Shown: in pieces, positions 7,806 through 15,820 of the stretch | How positions within the stretch are numbered: position 1 is the stretch's first letter | Layout of the letters: each line of letters starts with the position of its first letter | Assembly: GCA_947476255.1 (NCBI GenBank) | Contig: CANJPY010000042.1 | Location: 1-41,356, forward strand | Length of the DNA: 41,356 nt | Direction of reading: 5' to 3' | DNA from: Chthoniobacteraceae bacterium | GTDB lineage: Bacteria; Verrucomicrobiota; Verrucomicrobiia; Chthoniobacterales; Chthoniobacteraceae | Position numbers and translations under genes: made by a program | Notes under the pieces: generated by a model | Database searches by the model: none | The model's input: only the letters and a program-made list of their open reading frames with translations | Told to the model about the DNA's origin: nothing

Positions 7806-8438
7806 ATGAAACAACTTTTGATTTATCCATTTGTCGCGCTGCTTTTGATGGCAGGTGCCAGGGGTGCGGAAACCGTTCTCTTTGAGCAAAATTTCAATGC
7901 ACTTCCGGCTGGCCCTGCTCCCAAGGAATTTTTGGCTCTCGCGGGCGAATTTGGAGTTGTGGTGGAGGGAGCTGAGCATTTCCTCGAGTTGCCGGGCTCA
8001 CCCTTGGACACTTTCGGAGCACTATTTGGCCCTTCGAACGGCGATCCGGGTTCTTTGGAAGGCCGTTTTTTCGGGACCAAACAGGGGCGTAAGTTTCCTA
8101 CCTTCGGACTCAGTTTGCGCGGCGCGGGCGGCTATCGACTGCAGGTGAGTCCCGGAAAGGGGCAATTGGAGATTTACAAGGGGGATGATCCGCTGGTGGG
8201 CGTGCCGTTTACATGGCAGTCGGGGGCGTGGACATGGCTTCGGCTGAGTCTCACGAAAAAAGACGGGGGATGGCAGGTGGAAGGCTTCGCGTGGGCCGAC
8301 GGCGCCTCTGCGCCAACCGAACCCCAAGTGCGCTGGGAGGTGAAAAGCGAGGTGAATCCGGGGCGCGCGGCGTTGTGGGGGAGTCCTTATTCGGGGACCC
8401 CGATTAGGTTTGACGATCTCCGCTGGATGACCCGCTAA
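7806..8438 (+). CDS. Hypothetical exported protein, possibly jelly-roll fold
   Basis: A 210-residue protein beginning MKQLLIYPFVALLLMAGARGA, a standard Sec signal peptide with likely cleavage before ETVLFEQNF. The rest, rich in Gly, Trp and beta-strand-type alternation (TVLFEQNFNALPAG, YRLQVSPGKGQLEIYKG, IRFDDLRW), looks like a concanavalin/LamG-type or DUF1080-like beta sandwich as found in many secreted verrucomicrobial and planctomycetal proteins. That fold guess is inference. ATG 7806 was chosen because it starts the signal peptide; a longer frame from 7722 is unlikely. It precedes the PQQ-propeller gene on the same strand by 92 bp. Confidence 0.6.
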   Translation: MKQLLIYPFVALLLMAGARGAETVLFEQNFNALPAGPAPKEFLALAGEFGVVVEGAEHFLELPGSPLDTFGALFGPSNGDPGSLEGRFFGTKQGRKFPTFGLSLRGAGGYRLQVSPGKGQLEIYKGDDPLVGVPFTWQSGAWTWLRLSLTKKDGGWQVEGFAWADGASAPTEPQVRWEVKSEVNPGRAALWGSPYSGTPIRFDDLRWMTR

Positions 8439-8530
8439 AGTTGTTACAATTCTCGAATGCTTTACTCTTTCAACGTGCTTTCCATAGTTGGGCACGCTGC
8501 TTGCTTTACCTGCCAACAATCTCCATCCCC

Positions 8531-9781
8531 ATGAAAACGACAAACCTCCTTTCGCTGTTAATTTTGAGTCCGCTCGCCCTTCAGGCTGCGGATTGGCCCC
8601 AGTATCGCGGGACCGCCGGAGACGGGATTTCCTCTGAAATTCTCAAGTGGAAACCCGCTGGTTTAAAAAGCATCTGGAAGGTGGAAAGCGTAGGCGGGTT
8701 TAGTTCCTTTACCGTCGCTGATGGGCGTGCCTTTACCCTGTCTTTGAAGGAGGTGGAAGGTGCTAGTCAAGAAGTGGTTGCTGCCCACGATGCTGCGACG
8801 GGCAAAGAATTGTGGAGTGCGACGTTGGCGGTCGCCAACTACGACAAGGGTGGGAATGATGGAACTGCGGACAACAAAGGCGGGGATGGGCCGCGTTCAA
8901 CGCCGACAGTTGTCGGCAAGGCGGTGGTTGTTTTCAATTCTCAACTCGTGTTGCGTAGTTTTGATGCTGCAACAGGAAAATCTGGGTGGACCGTTGATTT
9001 AAAGGCACAGCATGAAGGGCGCAACATTCAGTGGCAAAACGCCGCCTCACCGCTTCTGGAGGGAGGGTTGCTCTTTGTGGCCGGTGGCGGGCCTGGTCAG
9101 TCCTTGCTTGCAGTGGATCCTGCCGATGGTCGGGTGGTCTGGAAGGCGTTTGACGAAAAAATCACGCATGCCACACCAGTCGCGGCAACCATACATGGGC
9201 AGCGGCAGGTGATTTTTTTCCTGCAATCCGGATTGCTTTCTGTAGAGCCAAAAACGGGGAAAGAACTGTGGCGCTATGCGTTCCCGTACAAGGTTTCAAC
9301 GGCGGCGTCGCCTGTGGTTGGCGGGGACATTGTGTATTGTTCCGCCGGATATGGCGTGGGCGCGGGCGCGGTGAAAATTGTGAAGGAGGGAGCTGGTTAT
9401 AAGGCGAATGAGATTTATCGCATGCCCGGGAACCAGCCGTTGGCAAACCATTGGAGTACCCCTGTGCTCAAGGATGGATTCATGTACGGGATGTTCCAGT
9501 TCAAGGAATACGGCAAGGGCCCGGTGAAGTGCGTGGACCTTGCTACGGGTGATGTGAAGTGGACCAAGGAAGGGTTCGGCCCCGGGCACGTTATTCTGAT
9601 GGGCAACGAGGTTGTGGCACTTTCTGATGCCGGAGAAATCGTGCGGTTCAACGCCAGTCCCAAAGAGTATCAGGAAGTGAGTCGACAGAAAGTCCTGGAG
9701 GGCAAGTGCTGGACGACGCCCACGGTTTCCGGCGGGCGTTTGTTTGTGCGGAGTACGAAAGAAGCCGCGTGTTTGGAGTAG
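8531..9781 (+). CDS. Exported PQQ-like beta-propeller repeat protein
   Basis: 416 residues with signal peptide MKTTNLLSLLILSPLALQA, cleaved before ADWPQYRG. That ADWPQYRG start is the usual mature N-terminus of PQQ-like propeller proteins in Verrucomicrobiota and Planctomycetes. Repeats of the form AxDAATGKELW occur at least four times (VAAHDAATGKELWS, LRSFDAATGKSGWT, LLAVDPADGRVVWK, LSVEPKTGKELWR, VDLATGDVKWT), each marking one propeller blade. No cytochrome or quinoprotein dehydrogenase active-site motif is evident, so it may be a structural or binding protein of the periplasm rather than an enzyme. Start ATG 8531 lacks a Shine-Dalgarno sequence. Confidence 0.85.
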   Translation: MKTTNLLSLLILSPLALQAADWPQYRGTAGDGISSEILKWKPAGLKSIWKVESVGGFSSFTVADGRAFTLSLKEVEGASQEVVAAHDAATGKELWSATLAVANYDKGGNDGTADNKGGDGPRSTPTVVGKAVVVFNSQLVLRSFDAATGKSGWTVDLKAQHEGRNIQWQNAASPLLEGGLLFVAGGGPGQSLLAVDPADGRVVWKAFDEKITHATPVAATIHGQRQVIFFLQSGLLSVEPKTGKELWRYAFPYKVSTAASPVVGGDIVYCSAGYGVGAGAVKIVKEGAGYKANEIYRMPGNQPLANHWSTPVLKDGFMYGMFQFKEYGKGPVKCVDLATGDVKWTKEGFGPGHVILMGNEVVALSDAGEIVRFNASPKEYQEVSRQKVLEGKCWTTPTVSGGRLFVRSTKEAACLE

Positions 9782-9792
9782 GGCTGAATGAC

Positions 9793-9841
9793 GCGCGGGA
9801 AGCGTCCGATTTTCCATAAAAATTGTCAGAGCTTCCCGTGC
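9793..9841. promoter_or_regulatory. Long inverted repeat between the propeller gene and the Gfo/Idh gene
   Basis: GCGCGGGAAGC (9793-9803) pairs with GCTTCCCGTGC (9831-9841) over 11 positions with one G-U, around a 27-nt AT-rich loop. There is no T-run after it, so it is not a standard intrinsic terminator. It could be a transcription-end structure, a processing hairpin or a protein site before the Gfo/Idh gene that starts at 9888. Confidence 0.5.
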
Positions 9842-9887
9842 TGCGTTTGAGCAGAGTTCAATCATCCTTCTTTTCAGAATACTTCCC

Positions 9888-11012
9888 ATGTCGCGCAAAA
9901 AAGTGAATATCGCCATCGTTGGTCTCGGGTTTGGTGCGGAATTTATCCCCATCTACCAGCACCATCCCAACGCCCACCTTTACGCCATTTGTCAGCGGAA
10001 CAAAAAAAAACTGGATGCTGTCGGCGATGCTTTTGGAGTCGAGGCGCGGTACACGGATTTTGAGGATCTCTTGAAAGACCCAAAGGTGGACGCCGTTCAT
10101 ATCAATTCCCCAATTCCGGATCACGGTTGGATGAGCATCGCAGCGCTCAAGGCGGGCAAGCATGTCAGTTGCACCGTCCCGATGGCGACGACCGTCGAGG
10201 AATGCAGGCAAATCGTGGAACTGGTTCGGAAGACGGGACTGAAATACACCATGGCTGAGACAGTGGTTTACGCCCGCGAGTACCTGTACATGCGCGAACT
10301 GTTGCAGAATGGGACGCTTGGGAAGCTTCAGTTTTTACAAGCGAGCCATCAGCAAGACATGGATGGATGGCCCAATTACTGGCCGGGTCTTCCCCCAATG
10401 TGGTACGCCACGCATTGTGTGGGGCCCGTGGCAGGGTTGGCCGGCGCGCCCGCTGAGTATGTGAGTTGCTTTGGCTCGGGAACAATACGGCCTGAACTGC
10501 AGAAGCACTACGGGTCTCCTTTTGCCGTCGAAACAGCCCACATCAAGTTTAAGGGCACAGATTTGTCTGCGAGAATTATACGCAGTCTCTTCGACACCGC
10601 GCGGCAGTATCGTGAAAGCATTGACGTCTATGGCGACAAGGCTTCCGTGGAATGGCCGCTGATTGAGCACGAACACTTGGTTTTGCATCGCGCCAAACTG
10701 CCCGAGCCTAAGATCCCGAAACTCGTGAAGGCCCCGGATTACGCCAAACTTTTGCCCAAACAAATTCGCCCCTTCACCACGAATGGAGTTTATGGAGTCG
10801 GGAAGAAGACGCACCTTTCCTTCACCCAAGGTGCCGGGCACGGAGGGTCGCATCCCCATCTTGTTCACGAATTTGTGAGTTCCCTTGTGGACGACCGCGA
10901 TCCATTCCCGAACGCGAAGCAGTCGGCGAATTGGACCTGTGTGGGGCTTTGCGCCCATCAGTCGGCCCTCAAAGGCGGCGCCATCGTAAAGCTCCCTTCG
11001 TTTACTCTGTAG
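9888..11012 (+). CDS. Gfo/Idh/MocA family oxidoreductase
   Basis: A 374-residue NAD(P)-dependent oxidoreductase. The N-terminal Rossmann domain begins VNIAIVGLGFGAEFIP (GxGxxA dinucleotide motif), followed by YAICQRN and the VDAVHINSPIPDHG strand; the C-terminal half is the alpha/beta substrate domain. Family members oxidise or reduce sugars, inositols and related compounds. The conserved EKP segment reads SCTVPMA at residues 94-100, so the usual catalytic-site lysine is replaced by Val97, which raises doubt about a canonical reaction. No signal peptide is visible. It lies between an exported propeller protein and a two-component pair, which fits carbohydrate use, but the substrate is unknown. 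Confidence 0.85.
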   Translation: MSRKKVNIAIVGLGFGAEFIPIYQHHPNAHLYAICQRNKKKLDAVGDAFGVEARYTDFEDLLKDPKVDAVHINSPIPDHGWMSIAALKAGKHVSCTVPMATTVEECRQIVELVRKTGLKYTMAETVVYAREYLYMRELLQNGTLGKLQFLQASHQQDMDGWPNYWPGLPPMWYATHCVGPVAGLAGAPAEYVSCFGSGTIRPELQKHYGSPFAVETAHIKFKGTDLSARIIRSLFDTARQYRESIDVYGDKASVEWPLIEHEHLVLHRAKLPEPKIPKLVKAPDYAKLLPKQIRPFTTNGVYGVGKKTHLSFTQGAGHGGSHPHLVHEFVSSLVDDRDPFPNAKQSANWTCVGLCAHQSALKGGAIVKLPSFTL

Positions 11013-11026
11013 CGTTCCGTATGCGT

Positions 11027-11044
11027 GTCACGCGTTTGCGTGAC
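11027..11044. promoter_or_regulatory. Perfect 7-bp hairpin/palindrome upstream of the sensor kinase
   Basis: GTCACGC (11027-11033) and GCGTGAC (11038-11044) form a perfect inverted repeat around GTTT. It lies 14 bp after the Gfo/Idh stop and about 57 bp before the preferred kinase start. No T-run follows. It may be an operator or a mRNA hairpin. If the kinase began at ATG 11021 it would be inside coding sequence, which is one reason to prefer the later start. Confidence 0.45.
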
Positions 11045-11101
11045 TCGGTGGGCGGGACACACTGTTGCTTTCTTGGCAGAAGCGCGGATGATGAGCAGCT
11101 C

Positions 11102-13048
11102 TTGAAACGGTTGATCCGCAGCTGCACGGTGTTTTTTTTCGTGCTCCTGTTTTGCAGGAGCGCCTGCGCTCAAGCATGGTTGAATTCCGACCTTGCACGA
11201 TTTGAACAGGCGCGGCGTGAAGTGGAATTGCGGTTGGCGCAGGGCCCCCCTGTGCCTGTTGTTCAGAATCTGCCTCACGCTGGATTTCACAGCGGGTTTG
11301 CGCCAACGCGTGACTCTGTGCGGTGGGTGCAGGTCGATCTGGGCGCGGAGTACCCGATTGATGCGGTTTTTGTGCTCCCTACCACGCTCAATGGGGGAGT
11401 TGCGTATGGTTTTCCCGAACGGTACCGGATTGAAATGGGAAAGGACGCCCTGTTAACGGAACCCGAATTGTTGGTGGAAGCGGACGTTGAAGATCCCCTC
11501 AGCGTTCTTCCCAAGGGAGTGCAATGCGGGGGACGAGTGGCAAGATTTGTGCGTTTTACGGCGCTGGGACTGGTGCCACAGCCTCGTTTAGATTCGCGCT
11601 ACATTTTCTGTCTGGGGGAGCTTTTGGTTTTTAGCGGAGGAAGAAATGTGGCGCTTAACGGAACGGTGCTTGCGCCGAAGTCGGTGACAACCCTCCCCAC
11701 GTGGTCTCCCTCGCACCTTGTGGACGGCATTTACGCCTTGGGCATTCCCTCCCGGTCGGTTTCAGCATCCACAAACGGATGGCACAGCGGGATCTTTAAT
11801 CGCGCGGACGCCCGGACGTGGGTGCAGGTGGATCTTGGACGAGAGGCGTTGCTGGATGAAATAGGCCTTATCCCAGCGCATCCTCCGGACTATCCGGACC
11901 GGGTGGGATTTGGCTTTCCAAGACGCTTCAAGCTGGAGACGTCTCTGGACGAAGATTTTTTAAACGGTGAGATCGTGTACGAAACTGGGGATGTCGAATT
12001 TGAAAATCCTGCCGACACAAAGGTCTCGTTCCGGGTTTTCCGTCGCAAAGCGCGGTATATTCGCATGACTGCGGATACGTTATGGGAACGCAGCGGCGAC
12101 TTTGTGTTTGCGCTTGGCGAACTTGAAGCGTTTGAAGGCCGTGAAAATGTGGTTCGGTACAAAAACGTCACAGCCTCTAGTTCTACCGTGACGCGCTTAT
12201 GGGCCCCGGCGTTTCTGGTGGACGGCCTTGGGGGTGCGGGTGCTTTGCTGGAAGAAGACGTTTGGCTGCGGAGTCTTTCGGAAAAACGTCGCTTACAACA
12301 AGAGCGGGATCGAGTTGCATTAAAAATTACCAATGAAGGACATGTGGCCCAAAGACGACTGGGTGCCATCGTCGCGCTTGGCGCGGTGGGCGCACTGACC
12401 TTTGTTTTCCTGCTGAATCGAAAGAGCAAAAGGAGTCGGCGTCGGGAGTTGGAGAATCTCAGGCAGCAGATCTCACGGGATCTCCATGATGATATTGGGA
12501 GTAATTTGTGCAGCATCAGGCTGATGGCAGAGATCGCGGCGGGAAAGGCGAGGGAGGAGCCGGCACTTGAGGTATTGGCCGAGATTAAGGGGCTTGCAGA
12601 GCAGGGAACGGAATCCCTGCGGGACATGGTTTGGCTCGTGCGTGAAGGCGAGAGCCCTAAGATAGAACGACTCATTGAAAAGATGCGGAGCATCATTGCT
12701 GGACTGATGGTCGAAATGGAATGTCCGTTTCATGTCCAGAATGCGCCCTTGCAGGCTGACGCGCCCTTGTCTTTTCATAGGGACATATTATTTATCCTTC
12801 GGGAAGCATTGCACAACGTGGTGAAACATTCTGAAACACGGTCGGCAGCGGTTGTTTTTTCTTGGAGCGCTCGGGAGATTGAACTGGTGGTGGAAGATCG
12901 AGGAAGAGGCTTTGATTCGGCCCAAGTCATGGTGGGGGAGGGAATCGAAAACATGCGATACAGGAGCGCGCGTTTAAATGGAACCTTGCTCGTGGAGAGC
13001 GTTAAAAACAAAGGCACACGCCTCACCGTTAAAATGGCAAGACGATGA
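11102..13048 (+). CDS. Membrane sensor histidine kinase with two discoidin-like sensor domains
   Basis: From TTG 11102 the protein has 648 residues. Order: signal peptide (KRLIRSCTVFFFVLLFCRSACAQA), two F5/8 type C (discoidin)-like domains, each with the WVQVDLG core strand (near residues 75 and 240), a coiled stretch, one transmembrane helix (about 418-438: LGAIVALGAVGALTFVFLL), a HisKA_3 dimerisation domain with phosphoacceptor H462 (DLHDDIGSN), and a HATPase_c domain (ILREALHNVVKHSE, EDRGRGFDS). Discoidin domains usually bind glycans, so this kinase may sense polysaccharide outside the inner membrane. The alternative ATG starts at 11021 or 10931 hide the signal peptide. Its stop overlaps the response regulator ATG (ATGA), its likely partner. 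Confidence 0.85.
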   Translation: MKRLIRSCTVFFFVLLFCRSACAQAWLNSDLARFEQARREVELRLAQGPPVPVVQNLPHAGFHSGFAPTRDSVRWVQVDLGAEYPIDAVFVLPTTLNGGVAYGFPERYRIEMGKDALLTEPELLVEADVEDPLSVLPKGVQCGGRVARFVRFTALGLVPQPRLDSRYIFCLGELLVFSGGRNVALNGTVLAPKSVTTLPTWSPSHLVDGIYALGIPSRSVSASTNGWHSGIFNRADARTWVQVDLGREALLDEIGLIPAHPPDYPDRVGFGFPRRFKLETSLDEDFLNGEIVYETGDVEFENPADTKVSFRVFRRKARYIRMTADTLWERSGDFVFALGELEAFEGRENVVRYKNVTASSSTVTRLWAPAFLVDGLGGAGALLEEDVWLRSLSEKRRLQQERDRVALKITNEGHVAQRRLGAIVALGAVGALTFVFLLNRKSKRSRRRELENLRQQISRDLHDDIGSNLCSIRLMAEIAAGKAREEPALEVLAEIKGLAEQGTESLRDMVWLVREGESPKIERLIEKMRSIIAGLMVEMECPFHVQNAPLQADAPLSFHRDILFILREALHNVVKHSETRSAAVVFSWSAREIELVVEDRGRGFDSAQVMVGEGIENMRYRSARLNGTLLVESVKNKGTRLTVKMARR

Positions 13049-13680
13049 ACACCATTTGGATCGTTGACGACCACAGTGCTTTCCGCAAAACGCTCGCCCA
13101 AATTCTTGAGGGTCTGGAGTGTGGTGTCAAAACGAGGCTGTTCGCCTCATGCGAAGATGCATTGGAAGCGATGGCGGTTGAAGCTCCACCCAGATTGGTG
13201 CTTTTGGACATTCAGCTTCGTGGAATGAGTGGGCTGGAGGGGATTCCCCTATTTAGGACGCACTGCCCGACCATGGCCATTGTGGTGCTGACGGTTTTTG
13301 AGGATGATGATAAACTGTTTCACGCGATCTGTGCTGGCGCAAATGGCTATCTTTTAAAAACACAAGCCGCTGATGAAATCTCAGCAGCGGTGGAAAGCGC
13401 ATTGCAAGGGGGCGCTCCGATGACACCGCGTATTGCTCGCCGGGTGTTGGAGATGTTCGCGCGGTTTGCGCCCAGAAAAAATTCAGATTACGGACTGAGT
13501 CCGCGTGAGATTGAAGTGCTCCAGTGCGTAGTGGACGGGCTTTTGAAGAAGGAAATTGCGGCACGCATGAGCTTGAGTGCGCACACCGTGGATGCTTATT
13601 TGCGTCGCATTTACGAGAAATTACACGTGAACTCGAGGAGCGGGGCAATCTCCAAGGCGTTGAAGGAAAGAATTCTGTGA
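13045..13680 (+). CDS. LuxR/NarL-family response regulator
   Basis: 211 residues. The receiver domain has acidic D8/D9, phosphoacceptor D55 (LVLLDIQLRGMSG), T83 (VVLTVFE) and K105. The C-terminal GerE-type helix-turn-helix starts LSPREIEVLQCVVDGLLKKEIAARM with recognition helix SAHTVDAYLRRIYEKL. Its ATG overlaps the kinase TGA, so the two are translated together and form one two-component system. The target genes are unknown; the adjacent oxidoreductase and propeller genes are candidates by proximity only. It is convergent with coaC, 59 bp away. Confidence 0.93.
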   Translation: MNTIWIVDDHSAFRKTLAQILEGLECGVKTRLFASCEDALEAMAVEAPPRLVLLDIQLRGMSGLEGIPLFRTHCPTMAIVVLTVFEDDDKLFHAICAGANGYLLKTQAADEISAAVESALQGGAPMTPRIARRVLEMFARFAPRKNSDYGLSPREIEVLQCVVDGLLKKEIAARMSLSAHTVDAYLRRIYEKLHVNSRSGAISKALKERIL

Positions 13681-13739
13681 ATGCGGGGCTGGTTGTAACC
13701 GCTGCTTCCTCTTCAAGACGACGGCGGTTTTTGAAGGCG

Positions 13740-14291
13740 CTATAGCGTGGACGGAAATAGAATCTCTTTTACCGCACCCATGATATCCGAGGGTTCTGCC
13801 ATGCGGCCCGTCCCTTCATAGCCGCATGCGAGTAATCCATCGGCAGGGCCGACAACCTTGGCGCCGCGATTTTTTAAAGTAAGGACGTTTTGTTGGGTGG
13901 CGGGATGCTGCCACATGTTGCCGTTCATTGCGGGTGCGAGGAGCAGAGGGGCGCGTGTGGCGAGGGCGATTTCTGCGAGCGGATGGCCGGCCAGACCGAG
14001 CGCGAGTTCGGCGATGGCATTGGCGGTCGCTGGTGCGATGAGCAGCAGCGAGGCTCTGTCGGCGAGGTCGATATGGATGGGTTTCCAATCGGCACGCTGC
14101 GCAGCGGCAGGGCTGACAACCTCATTGCGTGAGAGAGTTTGCAGGGTCAACGGTGTAATAAAACGTTCTGCGGCTGAGGTCATCACAACGTGGACTTCAC
14201 ATCCTTCCTTTACCAACCGGCTTGCGATATCCGCCGCCTTGTAGGCCGCGATCGAACCGGTGACGCCGAGAATCACGACGGGAGTTTTCAT
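13740..14291 (-). CDS. coaC: Flavoprotein, stand-alone phosphopantothenoylcysteine decarboxylase (CoaC)
   Basis: A 183-residue HFCD-type flavoprotein with the FMN-binding start VILGVTGSIAAYKAADIASRL, the active-site His in KPIHIDLADRA and the APAMNGNMWQHPATQQN substrate-binding motif with its Asn. It would decarboxylate 4'-phosphopantothenoylcysteine to 4'-phosphopantetheine in coenzyme A synthesis. The usual bacterial protein is a CoaBC fusion of about 400 residues; here the CoaB synthetase half is absent, so it must be encoded elsewhere or the substrate differs. ATG 14291 overlaps the gmk stop; the longer frame to 14414 runs through gmk. Another HFCD enzyme such as UbiX is less likely because of the PAMN motif. 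Confidence 0.8.
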   Translation of the reverse strand: MKTPVVILGVTGSIAAYKAADIASRLVKEGCEVHVVMTSAAERFITPLTLQTLSRNEVVSPAAAQRADWKPIHIDLADRASLLLIAPATANAIAELALGLAGHPLAEIALATRAPLLLAPAMNGNMWQHPATQQNVLTLKNRGAKVVGPADGLLACGYEGTGRMAEPSDIMGAVKEILFPSTL

Positions 14292-14926
14292 GGCTGGGGC
14301 TCCTTTTGGAACCTGGAAATGCGAAGGCGCTCGCTCTCCATGAGGGCCCTGAATTGTTTTTGGTCCTGTTCGGGACTGCCGCTCACGATGAGATATTGAT
14401 ATTCGCGCCAGCAAGCCATTTCCAGAAGCGCGTTGTGGAGGCGCAACTGCAACTGTTCGGGAGTTTCGGTCCCGCGTTTGTGGAGGCGTTGCGTGAGAAT
14501 CTCCATGCTCGGAGGTGCGAGGAAAATATCAACGAGGGCGCTTGTGATCTCGGCGTCACCGCAGTGCCGGATAGAGCGCGCACCTTGGACGTCGACATCA
14601 ACGAGGACATCAGAGCCGTTTTTGAGGTGGTCCTTGATGGCGTCTTTGCGGGTGCCGTAAAAATTGCCGTGAACTTCGGCGTATTCCAGCAGGTTTGCGT
14701 TTGCGATTTCTTCCTCGAATTGAGCGCGCGTTAAAAAGTGGTAATCTTCGCCGTTTCTTTCGCCCGGGCGGGGATTCCGCGTGGTGCAGGAGACCGAATA
14801 AAGGAAGTCGCCGAAGTGCCTGATGCCTTGAAGGAGGGTGCTTTTGCCCGCGCCCGAGGGCGCGGAGATCACGAACAGAAGGCCGCTGCGACGGGGGCGG
14901 AAGGGGAGGTCAGTAGGGGTGTTCAC
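14288..14926 (-). CDS. gmk: Guanylate kinase
   Basis: 212 residues, cytoplasmic, converting GMP and ATP to GDP and ADP. The P-loop APSGAGKS lies at residues 22-29. The GMP-binding region follows, with SCTTRNPRPGERNGEDYHFLT and the EYAEVHGNFYGT stretch, then DVDVQGARSIR and the lid region RLHKRGTETPEQLQLRL. The start is GTG at 14926, giving a normal family length plus a short N-terminal extension. It lies 4 bp after yicC and overlaps coaC by 4 bp, so yicC-gmk-coaC form an operon, a common bacterial order where rpoZ often follows gmk. Confidence 0.95.
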   Translation of the reverse strand: MNTPTDLPFRPRRSGLLFVISAPSGAGKSTLLQGIRHFGDFLYSVSCTTRNPRPGERNGEDYHFLTRAQFEEEIANANLLEYAEVHGNFYGTRKDAIKDHLKNGSDVLVDVDVQGARSIRHCGDAEITSALVDIFLAPPSMEILTQRLHKRGTETPEQLQLRLHNALLEMACWREYQYLIVSGSPEQDQKQFRALMESERLRISRFQKEPQP

Positions 14927-14930
14927 GGCG

Positions 14931-15806
14931 CTATTCGATGTTTTGAACCTGCTCTCGGATTTTCTCCAACTCGGCTTTTCCCGCGACCACCCAATGCGAA
15001 ATGGATGCGTCGTTTGACTTCACTCCGAGCGTATTAAATTCGCGTGCGATTTCCTGCGTGAGAAATTCGAGGGTGCGTCCCACCGGCCCTTCCGTTTTCA
15101 AGAGCTTGTCCATTTGCGTAAAGTGGCTTTGAAGACGTGTTAATTCTTCGCTGATATCACAACGGTCCGCAAACAAGGCGAGTTCGCGCAGCAATCTTTC
15201 GTCGGTGAGGGATACTTCGATATCGGCTGCTTTAAGCCGTTCCAGCAATTGGTTGCGGTATAGGACAGGGATCTCTGGAGCGCGCCCGCGCACAAGGGCG
15301 ACGCAATCCCGGAGGGTTTGGAGGCGGGTTTTTAAATCGAGAGCGAGGGCGGCGCCTTCGGTTTGGCGCATGGCCAAGAGGGCCTCGAGCGCTGCATCGA
15401 GCGCCCGCTCCAAGACAGGCCAGGCTGCTTCAGCGTCGACTTCCTGGCCCGGAGCGAGGAGCACGCCGGGAGCGCGAAGCACGGTGTCCAGTTGGAGGGA
15501 CCCTCCAAGACCGAGCTTTTGCTGCAGGCGGCGCATGGAATCGGCATAAAGTGCCGCGAGATTCTCGTCGATGACCTGCAGGGGGGCACCATCACCGGCG
15601 GGCACCAAAGTGATGGAGATGTTCAGCCTGCCACGCGCCACGCGGGCTTGTGCTTTTTCACGCACCCGTCCTTCGATGGGTTGAAGTGCGCGAGGCAGAC
15701 TGAGGGCAACGTCGATGTGCTTGCGGTTGACAGAGTGCAGCTCAACCGTGAAACGCACGGCATTGGTGGTCGCTTCGCCGCGACCGTAGCCTGTCATGCT
15801 GTGCAT
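14931..15806 (-). CDS. yicC: YicC family endoribonuclease
   Basis: 291 residues with the diagnostic N-terminus SMTGYGRGEA, the ELHSVNRKHIDVALSLPRAL segment and the C-terminal domain ending in GVKSNDASISHWVVAGKAELEKIREQVQN(I/E). YicC proteins are RNases linked to stationary phase and small-RNA turnover. It stands directly before gmk, the same pairing seen in many bacteria. The start is ATG 15806 (MHSMTGYG); ATG 15797 is the alternative. Only 14 bp separate it from the trpB stop, so it may be in one transcript with trpB. Confidence 0.92.
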   Translation of the reverse strand: MHSMTGYGRGEATTNAVRFTVELHSVNRKHIDVALSLPRALQPIEGRVREKAQARVARGRLNISITLVPAGDGAPLQVIDENLAALYADSMRRLQQKLGLGGSLQLDTVLRAPGVLLAPGQEVDAEAAWPVLERALDAALEALLAMRQTEGAALALDLKTRLQTLRDCVALVRGRAPEIPVLYRNQLLERLKAADIEVSLTDERLLRELALFADRCDISEELTRLQSHFTQMDKLLKTEGPVGRTLEFLTQEIAREFNTLGVKSNDASISHWVVAGKAELEKIREQVQNIE

Positions 15807-15820
15807 TTTCGCGGGGCGTT

